The notes under the pieces are model-generated. The model ran no database searches and was not told where the DNA came from. It was given only the letters and a program-made list of their open reading frames with translations. Position numbers and translations under genes: made by a program. A stretch of 64,000 nt of DNA from Glandiceps talaboti (lineage: Eukaryota > Hemichordata > Enteropneusta > Spengelidae): contig NC_135553.1 of assembly GCF_964340395.1 (NCBI RefSeq), forward strand, positions 5,612,001-5,676,000, read 5' to 3'. Below are positions 1 through 11,109 of the stretch, in pieces. Positions within the stretch are counted from its first letter, which is position 1. Each line of letters opens with the position of its first letter.

Positions 1-930
1 CAAGTATGTTCAGTGTTTGTATAATTATGTACAAAATAGTTGATAGGGCATGTAATATTGGCATCATGTAACATGCTGAAAAGTATATATGTAATATGGT
101 ATATCCATCCATAGACAGTGGAGAGGAATTGTTTCTCCAGTCTATGATTCTTCATATATAATGTAGTAGTATTTGAATCAAGATAGAGGGACTAGGGGTC
201 AGGACAGACACCTTAATAATTTGTACGAGATGGCAAATCTGTCATATTGCAAGCTTTGTCCAAGAAACTATGACACGTATATGTGGGCCCATATTGTATA
301 TTATACTAAGGAAATAAAAATATTTGCCATCAATATATAGGCAGAAGCCGTCAGGAACACGACCGCCTAGTTTCCAGATTATTCTACTTTGCACAAATTG
401 GTTATCAGATGGGAGCTACAAATCGAAAATGCTCAATTGTAACGAACTGTGTTTTAACACAAAAAGAATGGAGACTGAAAATCGTGTTACATACATTCAT
501 GTAAGCATTTTTTTGTCATGTCTGTATTTGCAACGATTTTTCTATTGTAAGTTTAAATATTTCAAAACATCGCACATTTCACTACATTTTTCAAATGTTT
601 TTGAAGCGTTACAAAATCTTGTCTACGGGGCAAATTGAGTGACAACCGTCTCGCATTGTTAAACGTATTCCTGAACACTGGCATGGTAATATTTTAGGCG
701 GGCTGAACGGCAGATGTCGTTGGAACAAATCAAGTGGCCGCAGTAAATCACAGACCTTGTCTACGAGCAAACCATAGATAGACCATACACGTGTAGGGTC
801 TATGAGTAAACAAATCAGTACAAAACCAGAGATAGAGACAAAAGACATTCAGGCAGCAACAATCAATAGAGACGAAAATTGACAAAGACAGTAGACAATA
901 TAAAACATAACAATTAACACATACCAGTAG
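1..930. other. Intergenic flank left of histone H1
   Basis: I see no supportable gene here. Open frames are short and have no recognisable domain. No core histone gene is visible between the window edge and H1, so any histone cluster would have to continue to the left of the window. Confidence 0.6.
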
Positions 931-950
931 ACAATCAGTTGGTCGGTATT

Positions 951-962
951 TCTCTTTTTGGA
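951..962 (-). promoter_or_regulatory. Histone downstream element (U7 snRNA target), putative
   Basis: On the minus strand, about 10 bases past the histone stem-loop, lies a purine-rich tract reading CCAAAAAGAGA. Replication-dependent histone pre-mRNAs carry such a tract, which base-pairs with U7 snRNA to direct cleavage just after the stem-loop. Position and purine richness fit. Exact complementarity to this species' U7 cannot be judged here. Confidence 0.6.
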
Positions 963-971
963 GGATGTGTT

Positions 972-987
972 GGCCCTGAAAAGGGCC
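972..987 (-). terminator. Histone mRNA 3' stem-loop
   Basis: The minus strand reads GGCCCTTTTCAGGGCC, a 6-bp stem with a four-base TTTC loop, followed by an A-rich stretch and a purine element. This is the SLBP-binding hairpin that replaces a poly(A) tail in replication-dependent histone mRNAs. It starts about 30 bases after the H1 stop codon, the usual spacing. Confidence 0.95.
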
Positions 988-1017
988 GTTTGGTTTAGGT
1001 TTGATAGGGAAGACCAC

Positions 1018-1611
1018 TTATTTCTTGGCCTTTTTACCCTTGCCAGCTTTCTTTGCTGGTTTAGCCTTCTTCGGGGATTTCTTTGGTTTGGCTGCTGCCT
1101 TGGGCTTCTTGGCGACTTTCTTTGGTTTCTTCTCAACCTTAGCCTTGGGTTTCTTTGCCTTTGGCTTCTTGGCCACCTTCTTGGTCTCCTTAGGTTTCTT
1201 TGCCTTGGGTTTCTTTGCCTTTGGCTTCTTGGGTTTCTTTTCCTTGGGCTTCTTGGTTTTCTTTGCCTTTGGTTTCTCAGCCTTCACTTTAGGGTTGAGC
1301 TTGAAGCTTCCAGACGCACCCTTGCCCTTGGTTTGAACCAATTTCTCGCTGGCTACACCATTTTTCAGAGCACGGCGAATGAATGGGGTGATCTTTTCGA
1401 TGTCGACTTTGTAGTTGGCAGCGACGTATTTCTTGATGGCCTGCAGAGATGAACCGTTACGTTCCTTCAGACTAGTAATAGCAGCAACTACCATTTCCAG
1501 GGATTTGGGATGTGCTGGAGGTGCCCTTGGCTTTTTAGGCTTCTGTGCCTTCTTCGGTGATTTTGCTGGGGCAGCAGCGGTGTCGGGAGCAGCGGCGGCG
1601 TCGTCAGACAT
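1018..1611 (-). CDS. H1: Linker histone H1, replication-dependent
   Basis: This 197-residue protein binds linker DNA at the nucleosome entry/exit site and compacts chromatin in the nucleus. It has the three-part H1 layout. Residues 1-31 are an Ala/Pro/Lys-rich N-tail with an SPKK motif near residue 18. Residues about 32-106 are the winged-helix H15 globular domain, starting [12 protein letters not shown], with SSLQAIKKY at 54-62 and ending [10 protein letters not shown]. The rest is a Lys/Pro/Ala tail of reiterated KKPKAKKPK-type blocks with a second SPKK. The start has A at -3, a TATA box lies about 80 bases upstream, and a histone stem-loop follows the stop. The gene is intronless, as expected for S-phase histone genes. 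The tail repeats are the least stable part and could vary in length between alleles. No other histone gene lies in the window. Confidence 0.97.
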   Translation of the reverse strand: MSDDAAAAPDTAAAPAKSPKKAQKPKKPRAPPAHPKSLEMVVAAITSLKERNGSSLQAIKKYVAANYKVDIEKITPFIRRALKNGVASEKLVQTKGKGASGSFKLNPKVKAEKPKAKKTKKPKEKKPKKPKAKKPKAKKPKETKKVAKKPKAKKPKAKVEKKPKKVAKKPKAAAKPKKSPKKAKPAKKAGKGKKAKK

Positions 1612-1689
1612 GTTGAGTTGTTATGGAAGGTTTCAGACGTTGAGCAATGAAGTCAGATGAGATTCTGAATTTCCCGCTGCATAGCTTGG

Positions 1690-1698
1690 TATATATAT
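1690..1698 (-). promoter_or_regulatory. TATA box of histone H1
   Basis: A TATATATA tract lies about 80 bases upstream of the H1 ATG on the minus strand, which predicts a start site near 1660-1670 and a short 5' UTR. The sequence there (ATTCAGAATC on the minus strand) includes a TCAG-type initiator. Confidence 0.75.
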
Positions 1699-1721
1699 CA
1701 TCTAAATGCGAACGTCGGAGG

Positions 1722-1728
1722 AAACACA
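1722..1728 (+). promoter_or_regulatory. H1-box-like AAACACA, inverted
   Basis: AAACACA, the core of the H1-specific promoter element of animal H1 genes, lies just upstream of the TATA box. It is on the strand opposite to the gene and closer than the usual ~100 bases from the start site, so it may be chance. Confidence 0.3.
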
Positions 1729-1739
1729 CTATTAAGTCT

Positions 1740-3700
1740 TGTCCTATTCTTCCAAGGTCATACTGAACGCACCACAACTTTGTGCTTCCAATATTTTTTC
1801 TAACGTTTCATTCTTTCATGACCGTACCTTTCATAATCAAAGTTTGGATTTGTTTCGATTAATGAGACTTTAAAGCTTGTTTAACAGTTATGTGTGTACG
1901 CTTTAAGCCGTTAGTTTTGAAGATAGGCACCAAGAAAATCATGTGAAGCGTTACAGAAAACTTGACATACTTACTACAAAGCAAATAAAAATAATGAAAA
2001 TCTATGCCGCTCCTCATTTGTTTGTAAGAAGTAATAAATCCATATATTCAACAGTCCATACACACAATTCTATCGAATAATAGAGACTTTTCGGTCAACT
2101 TTTATGTTTTTCAAAAAAAGTTTATAAGCACACTTCGGCCATGTTAGCTGCAACCTTTCATGACAACGGTCAGTTCTCATGTCAATATTGTAAATCGCGT
2201 CTTTACCGTTTGCTGTGCATTTTCAATGTAAAACTGTGGAATATACGATGGGTAACTCCACTAAACACATCAGAATAAAAATATTTCATTTTCGATGACA
2301 TTTTATTTCTTTATTTTGGTTATTTCTATATTGTTGACACTGCAGCATGTATTTATCTGCATACATTATGTTCGCTCGGCATGGTATATCATGGGTCGGA
2401 TAAACTACCATTTTTCTCTGTTTTTCGGCATAGGTAACATATGATTCGACTTTTCATATTAGTTTGCTCTGTTAGTTTTAGTCTAGCAATTTTACTTCGT
2501 CGTAAATAATAGTTTCTCTTTGTGAACCACATTCGATGGGTGATGTGTACGTGATTTTGTGTGAGGCAACGTGCAACATGGCGTCTTGCACATACACATT
2601 ATACAGAGATGCAAGTATTTTTAGTTCATAAATACACATTATCTGCCATGTACCTCAGGGCTTTGGAGTATGGAGAATTGTGCGTTATGTAATGTTAGTG
2701 TGTGCAATATTTGATTTATAGTTGAGAGTTAGAAATCGTCTGCATTCTGTAAGTCACGTGTAGCGGTAACATGTACACATGTATATGGATCGTACATTGC
2801 TTTGAAGTTTCAACTTAAGTGCGCCAAGGCAGCTAGCTGTGCCGTATTTTTGACGCCGGGTCTTATCCAAATGATAAAACTTGGTAGAATATCACTTTTA
2901 CTGTATATAAGTGACAAGAGGGTAAATATTTTGATTTTACACTTATGTTTAGAAATATTGCACATTTTTCTTCTTCAAATTTTGGCATGACATGGCATGA
3001 CATGGTATGGTACTACATATGTATGTGCTACGTTGATCTTTCTGTTCACATCGTGGTAGTATATGTTTAAATTTGCTATGGTCCAAACACCGAACATCCT
3101 CAGCCGTTTACAGCATGTCTCGTACTTGGATCTTGTTAGCACCTTCGGATATTCAAGTTGCAATATTTCAAAACAACGGGGAATTCAGTATGAACCATGA
3201 GTATTGACAGCTTGAACTGTGTACAGATAGGTCCATGACCTTTTCCTGGAGCCTGGCATTGTGGGTATTGAAATCAGTGCTCTGGCATTTTTGGAGGTTG
3301 CAAATTGACTGACTTGGAATCATGCCAGAATGAAAAACATACCATAACTTACGCAACAATGACTTTCAAACGACCTTTACTTTCTAGCAGTAAACATGAA
3401 ATGACTCACACAATATCAGCATTTACGAGTACACAACAAATTCGAAGTACCTGTAGTACAAAGTTACAAACTTGAAAAAAAAAATATGATGGCAATAAAC
3501 AATGAAACATCTAAAGGTACATTGTGTATTTGTTTTGACCCAACACATCTATCCAGACCATAATAGTTTGAACTTGTACTGGCTGTAACTGGAACATTTG
3601 TTTTCATCTAACAACCAAAGATATTTTCTAGAAATTGTTTAATTACTTATCTAAAAAAAAGACATTGTACCTCTTTAGTTAGGAATCGACTTACATGTGT
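1740..3700. other. Intergenic, nothing recognised
   Basis: AT-rich DNA with only short open frames and no recognisable domain, RNA gene or repeat unit. Confidence 0.5.
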
Positions 3701-3702
3701 AT

Positions 3703-3821
3703 GTAGTTAGCACAGGCACTCAACTCAATCTGTATGGGTTTTTTTATGTATAGTAATTAAGATGTACTATACATTTTTAAAAAACAACATACAGATTGAT
3801 TCGAGTGGCTGTGGTAGTTAG
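3703..3821. mobile_element. Palindromic MITE, copy 1 (hAT-like, 8-bp TSD)
   Basis: The element runs 3711-3813. It begins CACAGGCACTC and ends GAGTGGCTGTG, and its arms contain CAATCTGTATG / CATACAGATTG and TGTATAGTA / TACTATACA. Both sides carry the exact 8-bp duplication GTAGTTAG (3703-3710 and 3814-3821). An 8-bp duplication is typical of hAT-class transposition. It carries no coding sequence. A second copy with the same termini lies at 9259-9407. Confidence 0.85.
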
Positions 3822-4267
3822 TGTAGTGACATATCTAAAGCTTGAGCGAAAGCTTGGTTTTGTATCTGTCACCATGGTTACAAATTTAATAGTTTGATTT
3901 GCAGGATTTGTCTCAACACCTATGTATGGTAGTGCTCATTGAATATTCAATATCGATGATTTAGTTAGATCGTCACACAGATTACTATGTATGTATTATT
4001 ATATAATAATATACAATATGATACATTTGATTGCTCTTTGCATAAAATGCTTCGGAAATTGACTTTTCACGAACACTCATACTAAAAGAGGTGAATAAAA
4101 ATGAAAACTAAAGATTTAAACCTACATTTTTGACGTGTTTTATGAACTTTAATGATTAGCACATTATGTGAAAGTGTTCTAGTCAATGGAGGCACTGATT
4201 TTCGAGTCCGTACCGTAAATACAATTTCATTACGCTTTCTATAAACCGTATTATGTGTACAGCTACA

Positions 4268-4747
4268 CACGTTTACATATATATGATTCAATACACCTCA
4301 TAGTGTACAATATTTGAACTAAGTCGTTTATATATGATTTAATACACCTCATAGTGTACAATATTTGAACCAAGTCGTTTATATATGATTCAATACACCT
4401 AATAGTGTACAACATTTGAACCAAGTCGTTTATATATGATTTAATACACCTCATAGTGTACAATATTTAGAACTAAGTCGTTTATATATGATTTAATACA
4501 CCTCATAGTGTACAATATTTAGAACTAAGTCGTTTATATATGATTCAATACACCTCATAGTGTACAATATTTGAACCAAGTCGTTTATATATGATTCAAT
4601 GCACCTAATAGTGTACAACATTTGAACCAAGTCGTTTATATATGATTTAATACACCTCATAGTGTACAATATTTAGAACTAAGTCGTTTATATATGATTT
4701 AATACACCTCATAGTGTACAATATTTAGAACTAAGTCGTTTATATAT
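4268..4747. repeat. 51/52-bp minisatellite with 4-unit higher-order structure
   Basis: Nine to ten units each contain ATATATGATT, ACACCTCATAGTGTACAA and AAGTCGTTT. AAGTCGTTT recurs at 4321, 4372, 4423, 4475, 4527, 4578, 4629, 4681 and 4733, giving spacings 51, 51, 52, 52, 51, 51, 52, 52. The variant unit with CCTAATAG and CAACATTT occurs twice, four units apart, so a 206-bp block was duplicated. The open frame across it is a by-product of the repeat. Confidence 0.95.
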
Positions 4748-4990
4748 CCAACTAAACAGTTTCAAAAACATAGTCCAGTTGCAGCTAGCCGTGCAGCCTT
4801 TCAGATTATCAACAGATTGGGACAATATCATGATGATGATTTCAGTATTTTATTCAGTTGTTATTACATTTATAGCAGAGTCAATTCCCTCACGTACGAA
4901 AATAATACACTGCCTATCTTGATATCCAAGCTAACACGTTAGGAAAGACTTGAAGTGTTGTGATATGTGGTTCCAGGTTCTGAAACGTCC

Positions 4991-5505
4991 TGTAGTGTAG
5001 TGTAGTGTAGTGTAGTGTAGTGTGGTGTGGTGTGGTGTGGTGTGGTGTGGTGTAGTGTGGTGTGGTGTGGTGTGGTGTGGTGTGGTGTAGTGTAGTGTGG
5101 TGTTGCGTGGTGTGGTGTGGTGTGGTGTAATGTGGAGTGTGTGGTGTGGTGTGGTGTGGTGTGGTGTGGTGTGGTGTAGTGTTGTGTGGTGTGATGTGGT
5201 GTGGTGTAATGTGGTGTGGTGTGGTGTGGTGTAGTGTGGTGTGGTGTGGTGTGGTGTAATGTGGTGTGGTGTGGTGTGGTGTGGTGTGGTGTAGTGTTGT
5301 GTGGTGTAATGTGGTGTGGTGTGGTGTGGTGTGGTGTGGTGTGGTATGGTGTGGTGTGGTGTGGTGTAATGTGGTGTGGTGTGGTGTGGTGTGGTGTAGT
5401 GTGGTGTGGTGTGGTGTGGTGTGGTGTGGTGTGGTGTGGTGTGGTGTGATGTGATGTGGTGTGGTGTGGTGTGGTGTGGTGTAATGTGGTGTGGTGTGGT
5501 GTGGT
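4991..5505. repeat. GTGTG-type pentanucleotide array
   Basis: About 515 bases of GTGTG/GTGTA pentamers, with scattered GTAAT and GTTGT variants that recur in blocks. The plus strand is almost free of C. Open frames reading Cys-Gly-Val-Val-Trp are repeat artefacts. Confidence 0.95.
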
Positions 5506-5571
5506 AGATTGGATATGAAGGAGGATTGGGGAATTTATTTTGGATTTTTAATTTAATTTTTAATTTCTACG

Positions 5572-5728
5572 TGAAAAATTAATGTGAAACAGCATATGCC
5601 AAGTCTGTGTTTGTAACTCAATACATTGCAAAAAGTTAAAATATGTGTAAAAAGTTTACATGAGTTTTTTGCAAAGTATTCAGTTACAAACACTTACTTG
5701 GTCTATGTTGTTTCACATTGATTTTTCA
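5572..5728. mobile_element. Imperfect inverted repeat, probable MITE
   Basis: The left arm (TGAAAAATTAATGTGAAAC, then GTGTTTGTAACT and CATTGCAAAAAGT) matches the reverse complement of the right arm, which ends GTTTCACATTGATTTTTCA. Arms are about 65 bases around a short centre. No target duplication is evident, and it abuts the pentanucleotide array. Confidence 0.7.
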
Positions 5729-5796
5729 AGCAGGACGTTGTTTAATAAGATAAATTGTGGTATAAAATCCTCATCTACATGGCACTGCACTTTTGG

Positions 5797-6066
5797 CCTT
5801 GTAATAGGGAACTTACAATCCAGACTGAACATGCTCAGACGCAAAGGATTATGGGATTATCTGTGGTTATCGTAATACCTAATCTGTAGCTACTGATAAA
5901 ATAAACCTCCCACAATGGTGCAGTGGTCAGGGTGACTATGAATTGATTATTTGTGGTTACAAACAATGTATCAACACTGTTTACAATACTAATCGATTAG
6001 TATTTATTATCACATTTCCCATGATGCGACATTCAACATGGCGGGTTTGCGAATTCCCTATTGGTG
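5797..6066. repeat. Degenerate long inverted repeat
   Basis: The left side contains TAATAGGGAACTT, AACATGCTCAGACGC and GGATTATGGGA. The right side contains TCCCATGATGCGACATTCA, AACATGG and GAATTCCCTATTGG, which pair with the left in order allowing mismatches. It may be an aged MITE. Confidence 0.45.
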
Positions 6067-6099
6067 TCTATCGTTAAAGACGTTTAAAACACTTGGAAT

Positions 6100-8400
6100 G
6101 TAAATATAACGTATTTATTGTTGTGTCCAATCTACTGATCTAGAGTTGTCTGTAAAACGTTATCAGGCTTAGCACTATGATCTGAAAAGAGCAAGAAATG
6201 ACATCTGTACTCTCATGGTACAAAGAAACAACAGACAATGACTTGGTTACTCTACCAACACATAACAGCCACTTAAAGTTTTGACGGGTCATCCAACAAA
6301 TTGACAAATTACACACTCTTAGCCTTCTTATTTGATAAAGTGGAATTTAGCCCTTTTAACGCTTGGGACCTAACATTGCTCCAACTGACATAGTATCCAT
6401 AGCAACACGATGGGAGGGGGGTCTGTCTGTACGTTCGACATCAGCTCGATCTTTTTAGTAAACTGTATCACGAAAAAACTACATGTCATGTAGTCCTGAA
6501 AATTGAGGAGGGGGTGGGGGGGGGGGGCAAAGTAAATAATAAAATACTTCAAAAAGATGATAAATGCACAGCTATGGAATGTGTCCACCGTTTTCCAAAA
6601 CAAAACATGAAATATTTAAAAGCTATTCCCACGGCGTACATCTCTTCTAATCCACCTTGCGAGCATCTTTGTGTAGTTAATCCATTTCATAACACTAACA
6701 AGTCAAACAGATGTGATAGGATCGGACCAGTTGGCGTCATAATTTTACTCTATCATTACAACTGACAGCCCAGGTCAACAGGTTAAATTGATAGAAACGG
6801 ACCCGATATGATACAGTTACTGTGAATAGATAAAACAATGAAAACTATAATCTAGTTCATCTGTATGGGATATTAATTACAACATCTGTATTTTGCAAAG
6901 TTTATTAGGGACCCGGTACAGCATCAAAGACCACGAGAATAGTAAATCTTTTCAGTACATACTGTATATCTATGTGTGTGTGTGTGGGGGGGGGGGGGGG
7001 GTCTAAAAAACTATTTATGAAATTGTACTCCCAAATCTTACTTGTTGTAAAAACACAGAAATTTCAAAACATAACTACAAGCTTTTTGTAGATGACACTA
7101 CTACCGTGATAGATGTGACACAACATTATTGCATGCTATAATCTAACCTTTTCTTATTTAAAAAAAATATATTTTCTTATTTATTCTGTTCAAGCCTGTT
7201 TTTCTGTGATGACCAACTTCTGTTTATTTTGCCCACCATTGTTGTTCTACTAACAAAATAACATTGTTCTGCACACGTCTGTGGTGTTCTGATTTTACTT
7301 GTGTAAACTTGTTTACTCGGCACTACCGTTGTTTATTTCTCCACTCAACTGTTTATGGTTCCTTAGTGTTTACTATGTTCTACTTTGTGTTAGCGGTAAT
7401 ATATTTACTTGTTTACGCAGTTCTGTTAATTAAATCTGAAGTGGGTGATCACAATCTTCTTCTGAGAACAAATTTCTAATCTCCGTTATGTTCAATATTC
7501 AACAACACAGGTTCTCCTTGGTCATTTACAATTTACATTCAAACCAGGATCATATGCGCATGCTCATGAAACGGCTCCCCAGGTACTAAAAAGGTCCATG
7601 GTCGCTAAAGAGCATATGATTGTCCATTACACCATCTACAGTCCATGACTTTAGTCCATGTATATCACTGCATTCATTTGAGAGAAAAAAAAACCCACAT
7701 ATATGAACGAAATTTATTACGAAAATGATGTAATATTTTTTTAAAAGGGTAGTATCATTTCAATGTTCAGTGATAAGATTGTTCGCTTCTCAGTCCAACA
7801 CTTTGAATACAGCTTACTTTTTTGTCAACTAACGACCACGATGCCAAAATATCAAAGTAATGTTTAATGATGTCAGGTTTATTTTGGGACTGAAATTGAC
7901 ATAACATTAATTTTATTAAGTTGAATGCAGAAACGCTGTAGACAATGATTGCAGTCACCATGACAACCGTCCTCCAGAACTATAATTTTTCCCGCCAAAA
8001 AAAATTGACAAAAAATGTTTTTCGTACCTAGGCAAATGTCAGTGTCGGAGAAAGTTAAACGTGATCGTGAGAATTTACCAAAACTTGACTAAATAATTGA
8101 AACTTTTTGAACCATTTTAAACGTCGAGAACTTGCTAAACATGTCTTGGTCCAAATGTAAAGCCCTGAAAGAGCTCATTTACACAATTAATGACAAACAC
8201 ACCTTCAAAACATCTTAAGATTTTATCTAGAGGTAAATCAAAAGTCTTGCCATCATCGTAAAACCACATACCTCTTTACGGCAAATTAGAAGACGGCATC
8301 GCAAAATAACTATTTTCGTTTCGTGAACTGAAAATCTTCTCTAGTTTTCAAGAATTAAATCTTGTCACCTGGCGATGATGATGTAATACAATAGATAGAT
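6100..8400. other. Intergenic, nothing recognised
   Basis: AT-rich DNA with short homopolymer runs, including G runs near 6510 and 6986. I see no supportable gene. Confidence 0.5.
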
Positions 8401-8420
8401 TTGATGTCAAGTTATACAGA

Positions 8421-8473
8421 AATGAAATGAAATGAAATGAAATGAAATGAAATTATATGAAATGAAATGAAAC
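8421..8473. repeat. AAATG pentanucleotide microsatellite
   Basis: About ten AAATG units, interrupted once near 8451. Confidence 0.9.
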
Positions 8474-9258
8474 AATGACTCGAAGAAAAATGTATACCAT
8501 ATCTGTAAGGAACAAAGAGAAGGAAGGTGGGTGAAAGTTTGATGTCGTAAAATCATTAATATTGTTAGTTGAAAATACATAGGATTTTCCACATAGGGTC
8601 AATGACCTTCCATTTCCTCTGCACAGTACATGTAGTAGTACACACGAGTAACGCAGGGTACAATACGACACAGTATCCGGTCAAACATTGAGTTCGAATA
8701 CTTCAATCTGACAAATCAATTCTATCGTCGATTGGGACTTTCTCCTTCAGTTAAAAAAAATATGATTTGTGACCTTGTGTAGGCGGTAAATATGATGATA
8801 TATAACAGCTGTATAAAACTATAAGATTACTTGATGATCTTTGTCACGTTTCTTTGCTATCCATGTCAAAAAATGTTACAAAGGGCTATTCAGAAAGCAG
8901 ATCATCCTCGTAAATCTGTCGTAAAATGTCGGTTTTGTTATAAATTAATATCTTCTGATTAACAATAGACTCTTAGTCACACAAGCTGTATGTAATATAT
9001 CATTATTGTTGAACTGACGGACAGTCAGTAGCTGGACTCAGAAAATGACCACTATATTACTAGCACATGAGTGTATTTTCAAACACCGGTAATGGTATTG
9101 TTTTAATATTCGTAAATACATAATGAAATCATTATTTTTATATTATGATCACCCTTGAATAGAATATTAGCCCACAAGCGATTGTGTTTCAGTCGTTCAG
9201 ATAGCCACAAAGTGACAAAATCTTCAACGTTGTCTGACAGATGAGTTACACCTTGAAC

Positions 9259-9407
9259 CACAGGTACTCGAATCAATCTGTATGATTTTTTTAATGTATA
9301 GTAAATAAGTCGAATCAATCTGTATGATTTTTTAAATGTATAGTAAATAAGTCTTATTTACTATACATCTTTTAAAAAAATTATACAGATTGATTCGAGT
9401 ACCTGTG
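9259..9407. mobile_element. Palindromic MITE, copy 2, with internal arm duplication
   Basis: Same family as the element at 3711-3813. It begins CACAGGTACTCGAATCAATC and ends GATTCGAGTACCTGTG. The left arm is tandemly duplicated: the 42-base TCGAATCAATCTGTATG...GTAAATAAG block starts near 9268 and again at 9310. Flanks are CCTTGAAC (9251-9258) and CCTCGAAC (9408-9415), an 8-bp target duplication with one mismatch. It is non-coding. Confidence 0.85.
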
Positions 9408-9414
9408 CCTCGAA

Positions 9415-9470
9415 CACAGGCATTTGTTTCCCGAGTTATGGGGAAACAAATCGGGAAACAAATGCCTGTG
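9415..9470. mobile_element. Short perfect palindrome abutting MITE copy 2
   Basis: Two perfect 20-base arms, CACAGGCATTTGTTTCCCGA and its complement, flank a 16-base centre. CCTCGAAC lies on both sides (9408-9415 and 9472-9479), suggesting a second insertion at or beside the same target. It starts with CACAGG, like the neighbouring MITE. Confidence 0.75.
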
Positions 9471-9515
9471 GCCTCGAACCACTCAACATTACTCTAGTTC
9501 TTATACCACACGAGC

Positions 9516-9566
9516 TACGATTACTACGGTCATCTATGAGTAGGGATGATCGTAGTAGTAATCGTA
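9516..9566. repeat. Imperfect hairpin
   Basis: TACGATTACTACGGTCATC pairs with the downstream GATGATCGTAGTAGTAATCG, allowing a small bulge and a mismatch. Function unknown. Confidence 0.7.
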
Positions 9567-9569
9567 ACT

Positions 9570-10940
9570 TAGACTACTCAATATGGAAAAGACGACAGAT
9601 CAAAGAACAATTGTAGGGCTAGTCTAGACAGGCTACCCGTAACTGAAAATATATTCAGATTCAAAGCCACGGATAGCGCCTAGACTATTGTAAGGCATGG
9701 CATGGCTGCAATATCTATGGAACTCATAAAGGATAACCTCATCAATTTCTATTTGTTGTTTTGTTGTTTTCATGAAACGTGACATCATGACACGCGGTAA
9801 TTAAAATCGACATATCTCGTGTCAAAAGTGTGTTTTAAAGAAGAAAACGTGATCAATAAAAGATTAATTATAACTGAAAAACGAATATCATGTGAGTTGA
9901 GAGAATTAATCGTGAAATTTATCGTGACTCGTTTTATATGATATACATGAAAAATTCACCATTACCTACACAACGATATATGGTGATCAAGAGTGCGTTA
10001 TACTGGTAGACTCAATCCAGGGTCCATGGCTCAAAATAAAGAACAAGTATGCATGTATGTATGTATGTGTGTGTGTATTACAAGATTTCAAATATGTACG
10101 TACAGCAAGCCTAGTTACGTAATGCATAGGTGATCACCTCATTGCCCCACACACGTCCAGCGCTTTGTGTGTGTTAAAATCAACGTTAATATTATTTGTA
10201 TTTGTTTTACCCCCTGCTCTAACGGTTTAATTCTTTCAAACCACAACACGTTTCAAATCTCTTCACTATCGTTGCCATCAACATCTCAACGATTTATGCA
10301 AGTTAGATTCCAAATGCAGAACACACGGATCGTAAAACGAAAAAGGCCTCATAAAAGAAGTCGTCATTATTTACGTCGTACTTATCTTTGTATCGAACAT
10401 ACGGAAAACACATTCTGCTCTGGTGATCCACAATAAAAATCAGAATTTATGAGACCAAAGATAAATTACTAATTTACGAACGACATTTGTGATTGTAAAT
10501 TAAAGTAGACAAGATGCAGTACTAGTGTTGTGAAACTGCTGTGTTGTTAATTTTTGTGTGTCTTGAAATAACATCAGTTGTAATACATTTTTACATAATT
10601 CAACCATTTTGTCACTCCAAAATGAATAATATGTGTTCTTTATACACTTTTTATTCTGATTCAAGTGAGTCTTAACAGTGCAAATTTTATGTTTGCAAAT
10701 AAATTTTAGAAATATTTCGACCTATTAAAAGAAAGACACCGTCGCCATTTTTCACCAGAAACAGAATTCATTGACTTTTAATTGCTCGGGAAATCAGGTC
10801 TCACTCAGTATTGGTTCCAAACCTTTTTTTCCAGTTTCTGACACAGCTTTCAGAAATGTGTCTTCTGTATTCTTTGGCTATGTTCAGTGAATACTTCTTT
10901 TCTGTAGAAGTACACCATATTACAACTTGGAGTGGAGTCA
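9570..10940. other. Intergenic, nothing recognised
   Basis: A short TATG run lies near 10045-10070. Otherwise AT-rich DNA with no supportable gene. Confidence 0.5.
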
Positions 10941-10944
10941 CATG

Positions 10945-11105
10945 ATGGTTGTATATTGCATGGTTTGAGTGGTAGGCTTGTGTAATCTGTAAGTTGGAGG
11001 TTCGAGCCTCGCCGCTGCCATTTGTTTCAGTTTGGCCAAAGCGAGATTCAAACCACGACTGTACCCCAGTCAACTCAGCTGTAGACAAATGGACCTGGTA
11101 ATATC
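10945..11105 (+). mobile_element. tRNA-derived SINE
   Basis: A pol III A-box-like TGGTTTGAGTGG (10961-10972) and a near-consensus B box GGTTCGAGCC (10999-11008) are spaced 38 bases apart, as in tRNA genes. The tRNA-like part ends GCCGCTGCCA, followed by a body containing CCACGACTGTACCCCAGTC and CAGCTG...AAATGGACCTGGT. I recall a similar body in widespread invertebrate SINEs (MetaSINE type), but this assignment is from memory. The 5' acceptor half does not pair well with the 3' half, so this is a SINE and not a tRNA gene. Confidence 0.75.
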
Positions 11106-11109
11106 AAGA

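Noticed and set aside
958-1452. Plus-strand frames rich in Phe/Leu/Gly opposite histone H1
   Set aside because: Antisense shadow of the H1 lysine-rich tail.
5216-5454. Trp/Cys/Gly/Val repeat frames
   Set aside because: Translations of the GTGTG pentanucleotide array.
10945-11020. tRNA gene
   Set aside because: The B box is good but the 5' acceptor half does not pair with the 3' half, and SINE body sequence follows.
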